Source: Acidimicrobiaceae bacterium (lineage in GTDB: Bacteria; Actinomycetota; Acidimicrobiia; Acidimicrobiales; RAAP-2). From it: DNA of 5,337 bases. This document shows, one piece after another, positions 1 to 4,851 of this stretch. The DNA is taken from positions 20,176 through 25,512 of the forward strand of contig PLSY01000153.1 in the NCBI GenBank assembly GCA_003164275.1, in the 5' to 3' direction. Numbering within the stretch: the stretch's first letter is position 1; each line of letters starts with the position of its first letter. Under the pieces are notes generated by a model that did not search any database, was not told where the DNA came from, and saw nothing but the letters and a program-made list of their open reading frames with translations. A program made the translations under genes and the position numbers.

Positions 1-861
1 CCCCGGTTCTGGACGGTGCCGGCTGGCCTCAGTCGGGCCGAGGTGAAGGAGATGGCCGACGACATCACCTACCCGGCCGTGCTCAAGCCCGCCGAGGGAA
101 GCGGCAGCCGGGGGATCATCCGCCTTTCCGGGCCCGACGATCTCGTCGATACCGTCGAGGCCGAGCCGGGCTCCGATGGCTACTTGGTCGAGGAGTACCT
201 CGTCGATGAGCTCCACGACCGTTGGTTCGCCAGCTACTTCTCGGTCGAGAGCGTGGTCAGTGGGGGGGTCATCAGCCACGCCGCGATCTGCGGTCGCTTC
301 CCTTTGGCCGAACCATTCCGGGAGACCGGCAACTTCGTGCCCGGACTCCTCGACCCTGAGCTCGAGCCCGAGGTCTTCGCCATGGTGGAGGCCACCACGG
401 AGGCGCTCGGCATCCGCGACGCCGTCGTCCACACCGAGATCAAGCTCACCCCGGATGGACCGAGGCTGATCGAGATCAACGGCCGCCTCGGGGGCAGGCC
501 ACCCTTCGTCCTCATGAGTGTGTCGTCAGTCAACCTGTTCAAGGCGGCCTGTGCGGTTGCCGTCGGCACGCCCGTGCGCTTTGACCGGCCTGTCGCCTGC
601 GATGGCGTCGGGTTCTGGCTCATGCGTCAGCCTCCGGTGTCGGCCCGCACGGTCAGGTCCATCACCGGTGTGGCCGAGGTGTCCGAGCTGGACGGCGTCG
701 ACGAGGTCATCGTGAGGAGGAACGCCGGATCGTCGGTCGATTGGCGGGAGGGGACCGACTCCTTGGTGGCCACGGTCAAGGGCCGGCGGCCCGACCATGC
801 TGCCTTGGCGGAGACCGTGGCCGCTGTCAACCGACTATTGACAGTCGACTACACCGAGTAG
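1..861 (+). CDS. ATP-grasp ligase, L-amino-acid-ligase-like (5' partial)
   Basis: This reading frame is open from the first base of the window to a TAG at 859-861, so the N-terminus is missing; 286 residues are visible. It shows the hallmarks of an ATP-grasp enzyme, which activates a carboxylate as an acyl-phosphate with ATP and joins it to an amine or thiol. The ATP-binding lysine is in YPAVLKP (Lys codon 85-87), followed by the Gly/Ser-rich loop GSGSRG. An EEYLVDE stretch lies at the likely adenine-contacting hinge. The Mg-binding residues are in VHTEIKL and LIEINGRLGG (Glu 472-474, Asn 478-480). The last 90 or so residues, with a pattern like GVAEVSELDGVDEV, resemble the C-terminal lid domain of BacD/YwfE-type L-amino acid ligases and related ATP-grasp proteins. 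The substrate cannot be read from the sequence, and dipeptide synthesis is only one possibility. A DUF1810 gene follows 66 bases downstream on the same strand. The fold is confident; the subfamily is moderate. Confidence 0.88.
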   Translation, partial: PRFWTVPAGLSRAEVKEMADDITYPAVLKPAEGSGSRGIIRLSGPDDLVDTVEAEPGSDGYLVEEYLVDELHDRWFASYFSVESVVSGGVISHAAICGRFPLAEPFRETGNFVPGLLDPELEPEVFAMVEATTEALGIRDAVVHTEIKLTPDGPRLIEINGRLGGRPPFVLMSVSSVNLFKAACAVAVGTPVRFDRPVACDGVGFWLMRQPPVSARTVRSITGVAEVSELDGVDEVIVRRNAGSSVDWREGTDSLVATVKGRRPDHAALAETVAAVNRLLTVDYTE

Positions 862-927
862 CCGTTGGCACGGGACCGACCCCGACTCCGGCTGGTTGGC
901 CGCAACGGGAGCGGGTAGGCAGGGGTC

Positions 928-1380
928 ATGCCGACGGACACCGCACCAGCCACGCAGTCCGACCCGTTCGATCTGCAGCGCTTCGTTATCGCCCAGAATG
1001 CTGGTGGAACCTACGAGCGGGCCCTGGCCGAGCTACGAGCCGGCTACAAGGTATCGCACTGGATGTGGTTCGTCTTCCCCCAGATCGCGGGACTGGGCAC
1101 GAGCCCCACGTCCACGCGGTACGCCATCCGATCGATCGACGAGGCGAAGGCTTACCTTGATCACGAGGTGCTCGGACCCCGGCTGCTGGCCTGCGCTGAG
1201 GCGCTCCTCGACTTGAGCGGGGCGACGGCCGCCGAGGTGCTCGGCGGAATCGACGCCCAGAAGCTGAGGTCGTCGATGACCCTGTTCTCGAGGGCTGATC
1301 CGGATAATCCGGCCTTCGCTCGGGTACTCGATCAGTACTTCAGGGGCGAGCCGGACACGGCCACCGACCGGCTGCTGTAG
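928..1380 (+). CDS. DUF1810 family protein
   Basis: This is a complete 150-residue protein, a normal length for DUF1810 (sometimes labelled 'calpastatin' in databases, a name with no functional support in bacteria). Diagnostic blocks are DPFDLQRFVIAQ near residues 12-23, the signature HWMWFVFPQIAGLG at 44-57, and DAQKLRSSMTLF at 109-120. The closing block YFRGEPDTATDRLL is at 137-150. The protein is soluble, with no signal peptide or membrane segment, and the biochemical function of the family is not known to me. The ATG at 928 is the first start after an in-frame TAG at 916-918. A purine-rich AGGGG sits unusually close to it (921-925), so the ribosome site is weak. The gene may be co-transcribed with the ATP-grasp gene 66 bases upstream, but nothing in the sequence proves this. 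Confidence 0.93.
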   Translation: MPTDTAPATQSDPFDLQRFVIAQNAGGTYERALAELRAGYKVSHWMWFVFPQIAGLGTSPTSTRYAIRSIDEAKAYLDHEVLGPRLLACAEALLDLSGATAAEVLGGIDAQKLRSSMTLFSRADPDNPAFARVLDQYFRGEPDTATDRLL

Positions 1381-1434
1381 GACAAACGGCCAAACCAACG
1401 CTCGACGCCAGACCGGGCGCGGCCGGCGACTGGG

Positions 1435-1689
1435 TCAGGCGACGTCGCTGTCCCGGATGACCCGAATGTTGGACTGGGAGTGTTGGGTGACCGAGTGACC
1501 GCCGTGTTTGCTTCGGGCCAGATCGGCGGCGCAGTCCTCGCACAGCCGTCCGTACTGACGATCGATGTGGAGTCGCTTGCGGTCAGTGCGTCCGACCTTG
1601 GACACGGCGCCCTTCCAACCGCAGCAATGGCACGCGCCGTATCGCTGTTTGTAGAGGATTCCGATGGTGTTCGCATCCCTTGAGGCCAT
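1435..1689 (-). CDS. Small CxxC-CxxC protein, probable zinc ribbon
   Basis: This 84-residue protein belongs to no family I can name. It has two cysteine pairs, 20-CHCC-23 and 50-CEDC-53, the classical four-ligand layout of a small zinc ribbon. Between them is a basic stretch (RTDRKRLHIDRQ, 34-45) that could contact nucleic acid; the C-terminal third is polar, His/Ser-rich and probably disordered. The ATG is the first start after an in-frame TAG six bases upstream, and AGGGA (plus-strand 1693-1697) lies three bases before it, a short spacing. Cys patterning, codon use and the position of its start at the edge of an AT-rich intergenic region favour it over the competing frames here. It is convergent with the DUF1810 gene (54 bases between stops) and divergent from the membrane-protein gene. 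DNA or RNA binding is an inference; a structural zinc module in a larger complex is equally possible. Confidence 0.72.
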   Translation of the reverse strand: MASRDANTIGILYKQRYGACHCCGWKGAVSKVGRTDRKRLHIDRQYGRLCEDCAADLARSKHGGHSVTQHSQSNIRVIRDSDVA

Positions 1690-1918
1690 ACGTCCCTATC
1701 GACCGATCTGCCCCTGCGCTTAACTGCAATATCGCTATCTCGACTTCGGTCGGAAATACTTTCACGTTCTGGTAACAATTCTCTGGCATACCCGCGATTT
1801 TCAGGGATTTGTGGGCGAGGTCTGACGTGGGTGCGAAGGCGGGGAACTGCCTTGAACCAGGCGACCCCCTCCCACAACCCGGTGCCTGACCCGACTGATC
1901 CTCTGGGAGAGTGTGGGG
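1690..1918. promoter_or_regulatory. Divergent, AT-enriched intergenic region
   Basis: These bases separate the start of the minus-strand Cys-pair gene from the start of the plus-strand membrane-protein gene, so both promoters should lie here. Positions 1720-1810 are clearly richer in A/T than the flanking coding DNA. No hexamer pair matches the housekeeping consensus well. On the minus strand, GATATT (plus-strand 1727-1732) with a poor upstream partner is a weak candidate. A short dyad with a UUCG loop lies at 1741-1752. The longer overlapping frames on the minus strand through this region carry no recognisable domain. Confidence 0.5.
1741..1752. repeat. Short inverted repeat with a cUUCGg tetraloop
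   Basis: CGAC-TTCG-GTCG is a perfect four-base stem closed by C-G around a UUCG loop when read as plus-strand RNA. cUUCGg is one of the most stable known tetraloop types. The stem is short, and the element lies inside the divergent intergenic region, so it could be a leader hairpin of the downstream plus-strand gene or chance. Confidence 0.3.
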
Positions 1919-2386
1919 GTGTTCGTGACCAATCATGTGCTGTCTGGCGTGCTTGTCGGCCAAGGCCTGAAGGGTCGACCTCTTAGCGCGTTCGTGGTCG
2001 GGGTCGGCTCCCACCTGGTCCTCGATGCCATTCCCCACTGGGGGTCGGCCGGTCACAGCCAGTTCATGCGGATGGCCAAGCGCGACGGCGTCCTCGGTCT
2101 GACCGCCATTGCTGCAGCTGCGCTGCTGGTCGACCGGCCGTCTCGGGTGGCAACCCTGTCGGCCATTGCCGGAGCCGTCATCCTCGACCTCGACAAGCCG
2201 GTCTCGATCTACTTGCACTTCGACCCGTTCCCCGAAGTGGTGAACCGCTTCCACCGCGCCATCCAGCGGGAGGCGCCGAGCGGAATGACCAGCGAGTTTC
2301 TCTGGGGTGCCCTCTTCGCCGTCCTCGATGTGGCCGCCGTCACCGCTGGGCGGTCCCGGTCGATGCAGCCGGCCGTGGCTCCTTAG
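1919..2386 (+). CDS. Multi-pass membrane protein, YdjM/DUF457-like
   Basis: This is a small (155 residues) membrane protein. It opens with VTNHVLSGVLVG, followed by hydrophobic SHLVLDAIPHW (residues 31-41). The His-x3-Asp-x3-His spacing there resembles the 'sHllLD..PH' motif of the YdjM/DUF457 group (LexA-binding, membrane-bound metal-dependent hydrolases). Further hydrophobic stretches lie near 57-71, 77-91 and 124-144. The family's second acidic motif appears as LDLDK (89-93). The usual His-Arg-Gly-x-x-His motif is only approximated by FHRAIQRE (111-118), so catalytic activity is uncertain. Three in-frame GTG codons (1913, 1919, 1925) could start the gene. I chose 1919 because GGAG at 1906-1909 is nine bases upstream; 1925 would give an MTNH start with GGGGG five bases away. 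The gene converges on the oxidoreductase gene, and the two stop codons overlap. Membrane location is well supported; hydrolase function is inference. Confidence 0.78.
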   Translation: MFVTNHVLSGVLVGQGLKGRPLSAFVVGVGSHLVLDAIPHWGSAGHSQFMRMAKRDGVLGLTAIAAAALLVDRPSRVATLSAIAGAVILDLDKPVSIYLHFDPFPEVVNRFHRAIQREAPSGMTSEFLWGALFAVLDVAAVTAGRSRSMQPAVAP

Positions 2387-3255
2387 CCAAGCTCGGCCAG
2401 CCGGGGCACGACCTGTTCGCCCAGCTCGGTGACCCACCCGGCCGGGTCCGGGACCATGGGGCCGACCTCGACCATGTCGATGCCCAACTCGGCCATCTCC
2501 CCCATAGTGGCGATGAAGGCATCCACGTCCTTCATGGGGTCATCTCCCGAGATGATGGTCTTCTTGATGGCGGCTGGGTCGCGGCCCTCGGTCTCGCAGT
2601 GCCGGGCCAGGACGTCGAGCTTGTGGGCCACGAAGGCAGCGTCAGGAGCGAAGAGGTTGCAGGCATCGGCGTAGCGGGCCACGAGGCGAAGTGTCTTTTT
2701 CTCGCCGCTCCCTCCGATCATGATTTTCGGCGCCGGTCGCTGGATGGGTGGCGGCGAACAGATGGTCTCGGCCAGTTGGTAGTGCTTGCCCTCGTAGGGG
2801 CCGTTGTCGTCGCTCCACATCTGATGGCAGATCTGGAGGGCCTCTTCTAGGCGCTCGAAGCGCTCGCTGAGCGGCGGGAAGGGAACGCCGAGGCCCAAGT
2901 GCTCCCGTTCGTACCAGGCGGCACCGAGCCCGAGCATGGCCCTACCGCCCGAGACGATGTCCAGCGTGGTGGCGATCTTGGCCAGGAGACCTGGGTGACG
3001 GTAGGTGACCCCGGTGACGAGGAGCCCGAGAGTCATCGAGCGGGTCTGACCGGCCAGGAACCCGAGCGAGGTGTAGCCCTCGAGCATCGGGTCCTCGGAG
3101 ACCCCGATCGACTCCATCTGAAACCAATGGTCCATGAGAGTGAAGGTCGAACACCCGCCGTCCTCGGCCGCCCGGGCAGTGGCGGCCAGGGTCGGGCCCA
3201 GGGCCTCGGGTCCTCCAGGAAGGGTGAAGTTGGCATAGTGAATCCCAAGCTCCAT
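2383..3255 (-). CDS. Luciferase-like, probable F420-dependent oxidoreductase
   Basis: This 290-residue protein is a luciferase-like monooxygenase (bacterial luciferase TIM-barrel superfamily), close in pattern to the actinobacterial Rv1855c-type group assigned to coenzyme F420. Recognisable blocks are MELGIHYANFTLPGG at the first strand, MDHWFQM (41-47) and TGVTYRHPGLLAK (81-93). GGRAMLGLGAAWYEREH lies at 103-119 and PFPPLSERFERLEEAL at 125-140. The loop IGGSGEKKTLRL (180-191) is where the cofactor phosphate binds in this superfamily. It is expected to act in the cytoplasm as a hydride-transfer enzyme; the substrate is unknown. The frame continues upstream as far as 3450, but that extension lacks family similarity. 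The ATG at 3255 is six bases from a strong AGGAG, and family members start with this M-E-L-G-type sequence. Its TAA (plus-strand TTA 2383-2385) overlaps the TAG of the convergent membrane-protein gene. F420 rather than FMN use is inferred from family resemblance. Confidence 0.92.
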   Translation of the reverse strand: MELGIHYANFTLPGGPEALGPTLAATARAAEDGGCSTFTLMDHWFQMESIGVSEDPMLEGYTSLGFLAGQTRSMTLGLLVTGVTYRHPGLLAKIATTLDIVSGGRAMLGLGAAWYEREHLGLGVPFPPLSERFERLEEALQICHQMWSDDNGPYEGKHYQLAETICSPPPIQRPAPKIMIGGSGEKKTLRLVARYADACNLFAPDAAFVAHKLDVLARHCETEGRDPAAIKKTIISGDDPMKDVDAFIATMGEMAELGIDMVEVGPMVPDPAGWVTELGEQVVPRLAELG

Positions 3256-3261
3256 GGTCAT

Positions 3262-3266
3262 CTCCT
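3262..3266 (-). promoter_or_regulatory. Ribosome binding site AGGAG that fixes the oxidoreductase start
   Basis: Read on the minus strand, AGGAG is followed by ATGACC and then the ATG at 3255. The first ATG (3261) abuts the site and is too close to be used, whereas the second has an ideal six-base spacing. This argues against longer N-terminal versions of the protein. Confidence 0.75.
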
Positions 3267-3280
3267 CATCTTCGGTAAGC

Positions 3281-3297
3281 CGATCATACGGAGATCG
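3281..3297. repeat. Inverted repeat CGATC-N7-GATCG over the -10 element
   Basis: CGATC at 3281-3285 and its exact reverse complement GATCG at 3293-3297 are separated by seven bases and enclose most of the TATGAT -10. This arrangement would suit a repressor operator, but five-base arms are short and could arise by chance. Confidence 0.3.
3283..3288 (-). promoter_or_regulatory. -10 element TATGAT for the oxidoreductase gene
   Basis: On the minus strand TATGAT matches the housekeeping consensus TATAAT at five of six positions. It would place transcription start about 20 bases before the ATG at 3255, leaving room for the AGGAG site and little else. No good -35 hexamer is found 16-19 bases upstream, which is common in actinobacterial promoters. 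Confidence 0.45.
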
Positions 3298-3316
3298 CGC
3301 ACCCACGACTTCGACG

Positions 3317-3340
3317 GCTGCCGATGGCCGGATCGGCGGT
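3317..3340. repeat. Hairpin-capable inverted repeat GCCGAT-N6-ATCGGC
   Basis: Six perfect Watson-Crick pairs (3320-3325 with 3332-3337) enclose a six-base loop, GGCCGG. The stem can be extended outward by a G-T wobble, a C-G pair and another wobble. It lies about 30 bases upstream of the oxidoreductase -10 and far upstream of the secreted-protein gene, so an operator is more likely than a terminator. No T-run follows on either strand. Confidence 0.4.
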
Positions 3341-3564
3341 GAAGGCACCTCTGGTCCGAGCCCGAATTTCCGCCTGGTTCGAGTACTAGCGCGGACAGGT
3401 GGATACTGGACTGTCACAACGTCGTGCCGTATGCCTATACAGAGGAGCACCGGACTACCAACGATCGTGAATGCACATGTGGCCAGTCAGAAGTCCTGAC
3501 CCAACCACCCTCGAGTTGTCGAAGGCGAAGGTCCGCCGCCCTCGGGGCGTGGCAGTGCTCACGT

Positions 3565-3575
3565 AGAGAGAGGAA
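3565..3575 (+). promoter_or_regulatory. Purine-rich ribosome binding site for the secreted repeat protein
   Basis: AGAGAGAGGAA contains GAGGA about ten bases before the GTG at 3585. An in-frame TAG at 3564-3566 excludes any earlier start. Together with the Arg-rich signal-peptide N-region encoded directly after the GTG, this favours 3585 over the internal ATG at 3615. Confidence 0.6.
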
Positions 3576-3584
3576 CTTCCAGTA

Positions 3585-4634
3585 GTGCGGAGACACAGGA
3601 GAGTTCTCGTAGTCATGGCTGCATCGATCGTGACGGTGTCGATGCTTGTCCTCGCGCCCCCGGTGGCGAGCGCAGCCACACGTGGTTCGCTGGTTGGTGC
3701 CGCCGGCGGAAGCGTGGAGGTCACCATGGAGTCGATCGGCCACGATGGCAATCCTGGGCTCGTCTGGGGGTTCTATGGAGGTCCCGAGGGAGCAGTGAAC
3801 GGATTCGAAGACGTGAGCGGGCCAGGGCTCAACATCCAAAACCGGCCCTTCACCACCACCGGAGGATCTGCGCAGTGCTGCCAGTACTTGAACCTCGACA
3901 GTGAACTCACCCTCGGCGCGGTCTACACCGTGTCGGCCACCTGGACGGACGCCAACGGCTCCTTCAGCCTGGCCCCGACCCGAATCCTCGCTCGTAGCTT
4001 CTTTGTCACCTCACAACTTCCGAGGGTGGTGGGCATGGCCCGAACGCCGGACGGCCACGGCTATTGGAAGGTGGATTCCTGGGGTGGAGTTACCGACTAC
4101 GGGAATGCTGCCCACCTCACCCATACGAACAGCCTGGCCACCAACCAGCCGATAGTGGGAATGGCGGCGACCCCGACCGGAGATGGTTTCTGGCTCGTTG
4201 CCAGTGACGGAGGTGTCTTCGGTTTCGGAGATGCGAGCTTCTATGGGTCAACCGGTGCACTGACCCTGAACAGACCGATCGTCGGCATGGCCTCCACCCC
4301 CGACGGCAAGGGCTATTGGCTGGTCGCCTCCGACGGCGGCATCTTCTCCTTCGGGGATGCGGCCTTCCAAGGCTCGTTGGGCGGAATGAACCTCAATGAG
4401 CCCGTCGTCGGGTTGGCGACAGATCCAATGACCGGCGGGTACTGGGAGGTTGCCGCCGACGGCGGGATCTTCTCGTTCAATGCCCCCTTCTTGGGGTCAA
4501 CAGGAAACATCAGGCTGAATCAGCCCATAGTCGGCATGACCGACACGCCCAGCGCCGAGGGATACCGGTTTGTCGCCGTTGACGGCGGCATCTTCGATTT
4601 CGGCGATGCCCAGTACTACGCCACTGGCTCGTAA
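3585..4634 (+). CDS. Secreted protein with five ~42-residue GYWLVASDGG-type repeats
   Basis: This is a 349-residue exported protein. Residues 1-30 form a classical signal peptide: a basic RRHRR, a hydrophobic core, and the cleavage motif VASA before ATRGS. Residues 31-145 form an unrecognised domain, rich in Gly, Ser and Thr with alternating hydrophobic residues suggestive of beta structure, and containing a Cys-Cys pair (98-99). Residues 146-349 are five tandem repeats with the consensus P-I-V-G-M-A-x-T-P-x-G-x-G-Y-W-L-V-A-S-D-G-G-I-F-S-F-G-D-A-x-F-x-G-S-T-G. This repeat recurs in secreted proteins of Acidimicrobiia and relatives, often attached to different N-terminal domains; its function is not established. 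No sortase motif, peptidase domain or C-terminal membrane anchor is present, so the protein is probably released or bound non-covalently to the envelope. The last repeat is short and ends the protein without a tail. A beta-propeller is plausible but unproven. The gene appears monocistronic. Confidence 0.9.
   Translation: MRRHRRVLVVMAASIVTVSMLVLAPPVASAATRGSLVGAAGGSVEVTMESIGHDGNPGLVWGFYGGPEGAVNGFEDVSGPGLNIQNRPFTTTGGSAQCCQYLNLDSELTLGAVYTVSATWTDANGSFSLAPTRILARSFFVTSQLPRVVGMARTPDGHGYWKVDSWGGVTDYGNAAHLTHTNSLATNQPIVGMAATPTGDGFWLVASDGGVFGFGDASFYGSTGALTLNRPIVGMASTPDGKGYWLVASDGGIFSFGDAAFQGSLGGMNLNEPVVGLATDPMTGGYWEVAADGGIFSFNAPFLGSTGNIRLNQPIVGMTDTPSAEGYRFVAVDGGIFDFGDAQYYATGS
4020..4631 (+). repeat. Five tandem ~42-residue protein repeats
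   Basis: The units start at 4020 (residue 146), 4149 (189), 4275 (231), 4401 (273) and 4524 (314). Their lengths are 43, 42, 42, 41 and 36 residues. Units 2 and 3 are the most consensus-like. Unit 1 is diverged (KVDSWGGVTDYG in place of LVASDGGIFSFG). Unit 4 loses a residue and reads FSFNAPFLGS in place of FSFGDAxFxGS. Unit 5 is truncated after YYATGS. Similarity is visible at the DNA level, where GACGGCGG followed by (C/G)ATCTTC recurs in units 3-5, but synonymous differences show that the duplication is not recent. Confidence 0.92.
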
Positions 4635-4820
4635 GGCATCGTGCCGAGCGGGTCCGCGCCATGGACCAGTGCCCGCCGGTGCCTGATGGGATGACCATGA
4701 CCGTCGTCTCCGGGCCTGACCGGCCCCGTCGGGGCCCGATCTCCACCCCGGCAGGCGAACGCTGAGGGCTCTAGAACGATCGAAGGGCAGCAGGACCATC
4801 TGTTCACGGGGCTGACACCG

Positions 4821-4839
4821 CGACGGAACACACCCGTCG
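4821..4839. repeat. Perfect dyad CGACGG-N7-CCGTCG adjoining a -10 element
   Basis: CGACGG at 4821-4826 and CCGTCG at 4834-4839 are exact reverse complements separated by AACACAC. The right arm ends immediately before the -10 candidate TAACCT. A CTGACA hexamer (five of six matches to TTGACA) lies at 4812-4817, so the dyad would fill the space between the two hexamers. An operator is the simplest reading. Confidence 0.42.
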
Positions 4840-4845
4840 TAACCT
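4840..4845 (+). promoter_or_regulatory. -10 element TAACCT of a probable leaderless promoter
   Basis: TAACCT fits the actinobacterial TAnnnT -10 pattern and lies exactly six bases before the ATG at 4852. Transcription would therefore begin at or next to the start codon. No Shine-Dalgarno sequence precedes this ATG. The TAA inside the hexamer is an in-frame stop, so no earlier start is possible. Leaderless transcripts are well documented in actinobacteria. Confidence 0.5.
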
Positions 4846-4851
4846 GCTCCG

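Larger units (their letters stand above)
3256..3584. promoter_or_regulatory. Divergent regulatory region between oxidoreductase and secreted repeat protein
   Basis: These 329 bases hold no convincing gene. On the oxidoreductase side they contain a ribosome site, a TATGAT -10 element and two inverted repeats, annotated separately. On the plus side there is a purine-rich ribosome site before the GTG at 3585. A possible promoter further upstream has CTGTCA at 3411-3416 and TATACA at 3436-3441, but their spacing of 19 bases and poor match make it weak. Short open frames on both strands have no recognisable domains. Confidence 0.6.
4635..4851 (+). promoter_or_regulatory. Intergenic region between repeat protein and membrane phosphatase gene
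   Basis: These 217 bases follow the TAA of the repeat-protein gene. GGCCCC at 4722-4727 and GGGGCC at 4731-4736 can form a six-pair GC hairpin with a three-base loop. CGGGCC at 4711-4716 could compete by pairing with GGCCCG at 4733-4738. There is no T-run after it, so intrinsic termination is only weakly supported. The distal end carries the promoter elements of the next gene. No coding potential is seen. Confidence 0.45.

Noticed and set aside
862..908. Inverted repeat CCGTTG...CAACGG between the ATP-grasp and DUF1810 genes
   Set aside because: The arms are six bases with a 35-base loop and do not extend; likely chance in GC-rich DNA.
741..1160. Plus-strand frame bridging the ATP-grasp and DUF1810 genes
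   Set aside because: It overlaps two recognised genes in a different frame and shows no motif.
1332..1877. Minus-strand frame of 181 codons covering the Cys-pair gene in another frame
   Set aside because: Its composition is Arg/Ser/Pro-rich, typical of off-frame translation of GC-rich DNA, and it overlaps the DUF1810 3' end.
1583..2437. Long minus-strand frame of 284 codons overlapping the membrane-protein and Cys-pair genes
   Set aside because: It is low-complexity, rich in Gly, Arg and His, and has no domain. The overlapping plus-strand frame has clear membrane segments and motifs.
2899..3342. Plus-strand frame antisense to the oxidoreductase
   Set aside because: No domain and biased composition; it is a mirror of a well-recognised enzyme gene.
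3394..3415. GACAG...CTGTC dyad upstream of the repeat-protein gene
   Set aside because: Five-base arms with a 12-base gap and no link to a convincing promoter.
3256..3450. N-terminal extension of the oxidoreductase by 65 residues
   Set aside because: The extension lacks family similarity, and a strong AGGAG six bases before the ATG at 3255 fixes the shorter start. It also crosses the likely promoter.
3615..3617. ATG as an alternative start of the secreted repeat protein
   Set aside because: It would remove the RRHRR basic region of the signal peptide, and the AGGAG before it is spaced about 13 bases away.
4722..4736. GGCCCC-GTC-GGGGCC as an intrinsic terminator
   Set aside because: The hairpin is good, but no T-run follows and an alternative pairing competes. 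It is noted in the intergenic entry and not called as a terminator.
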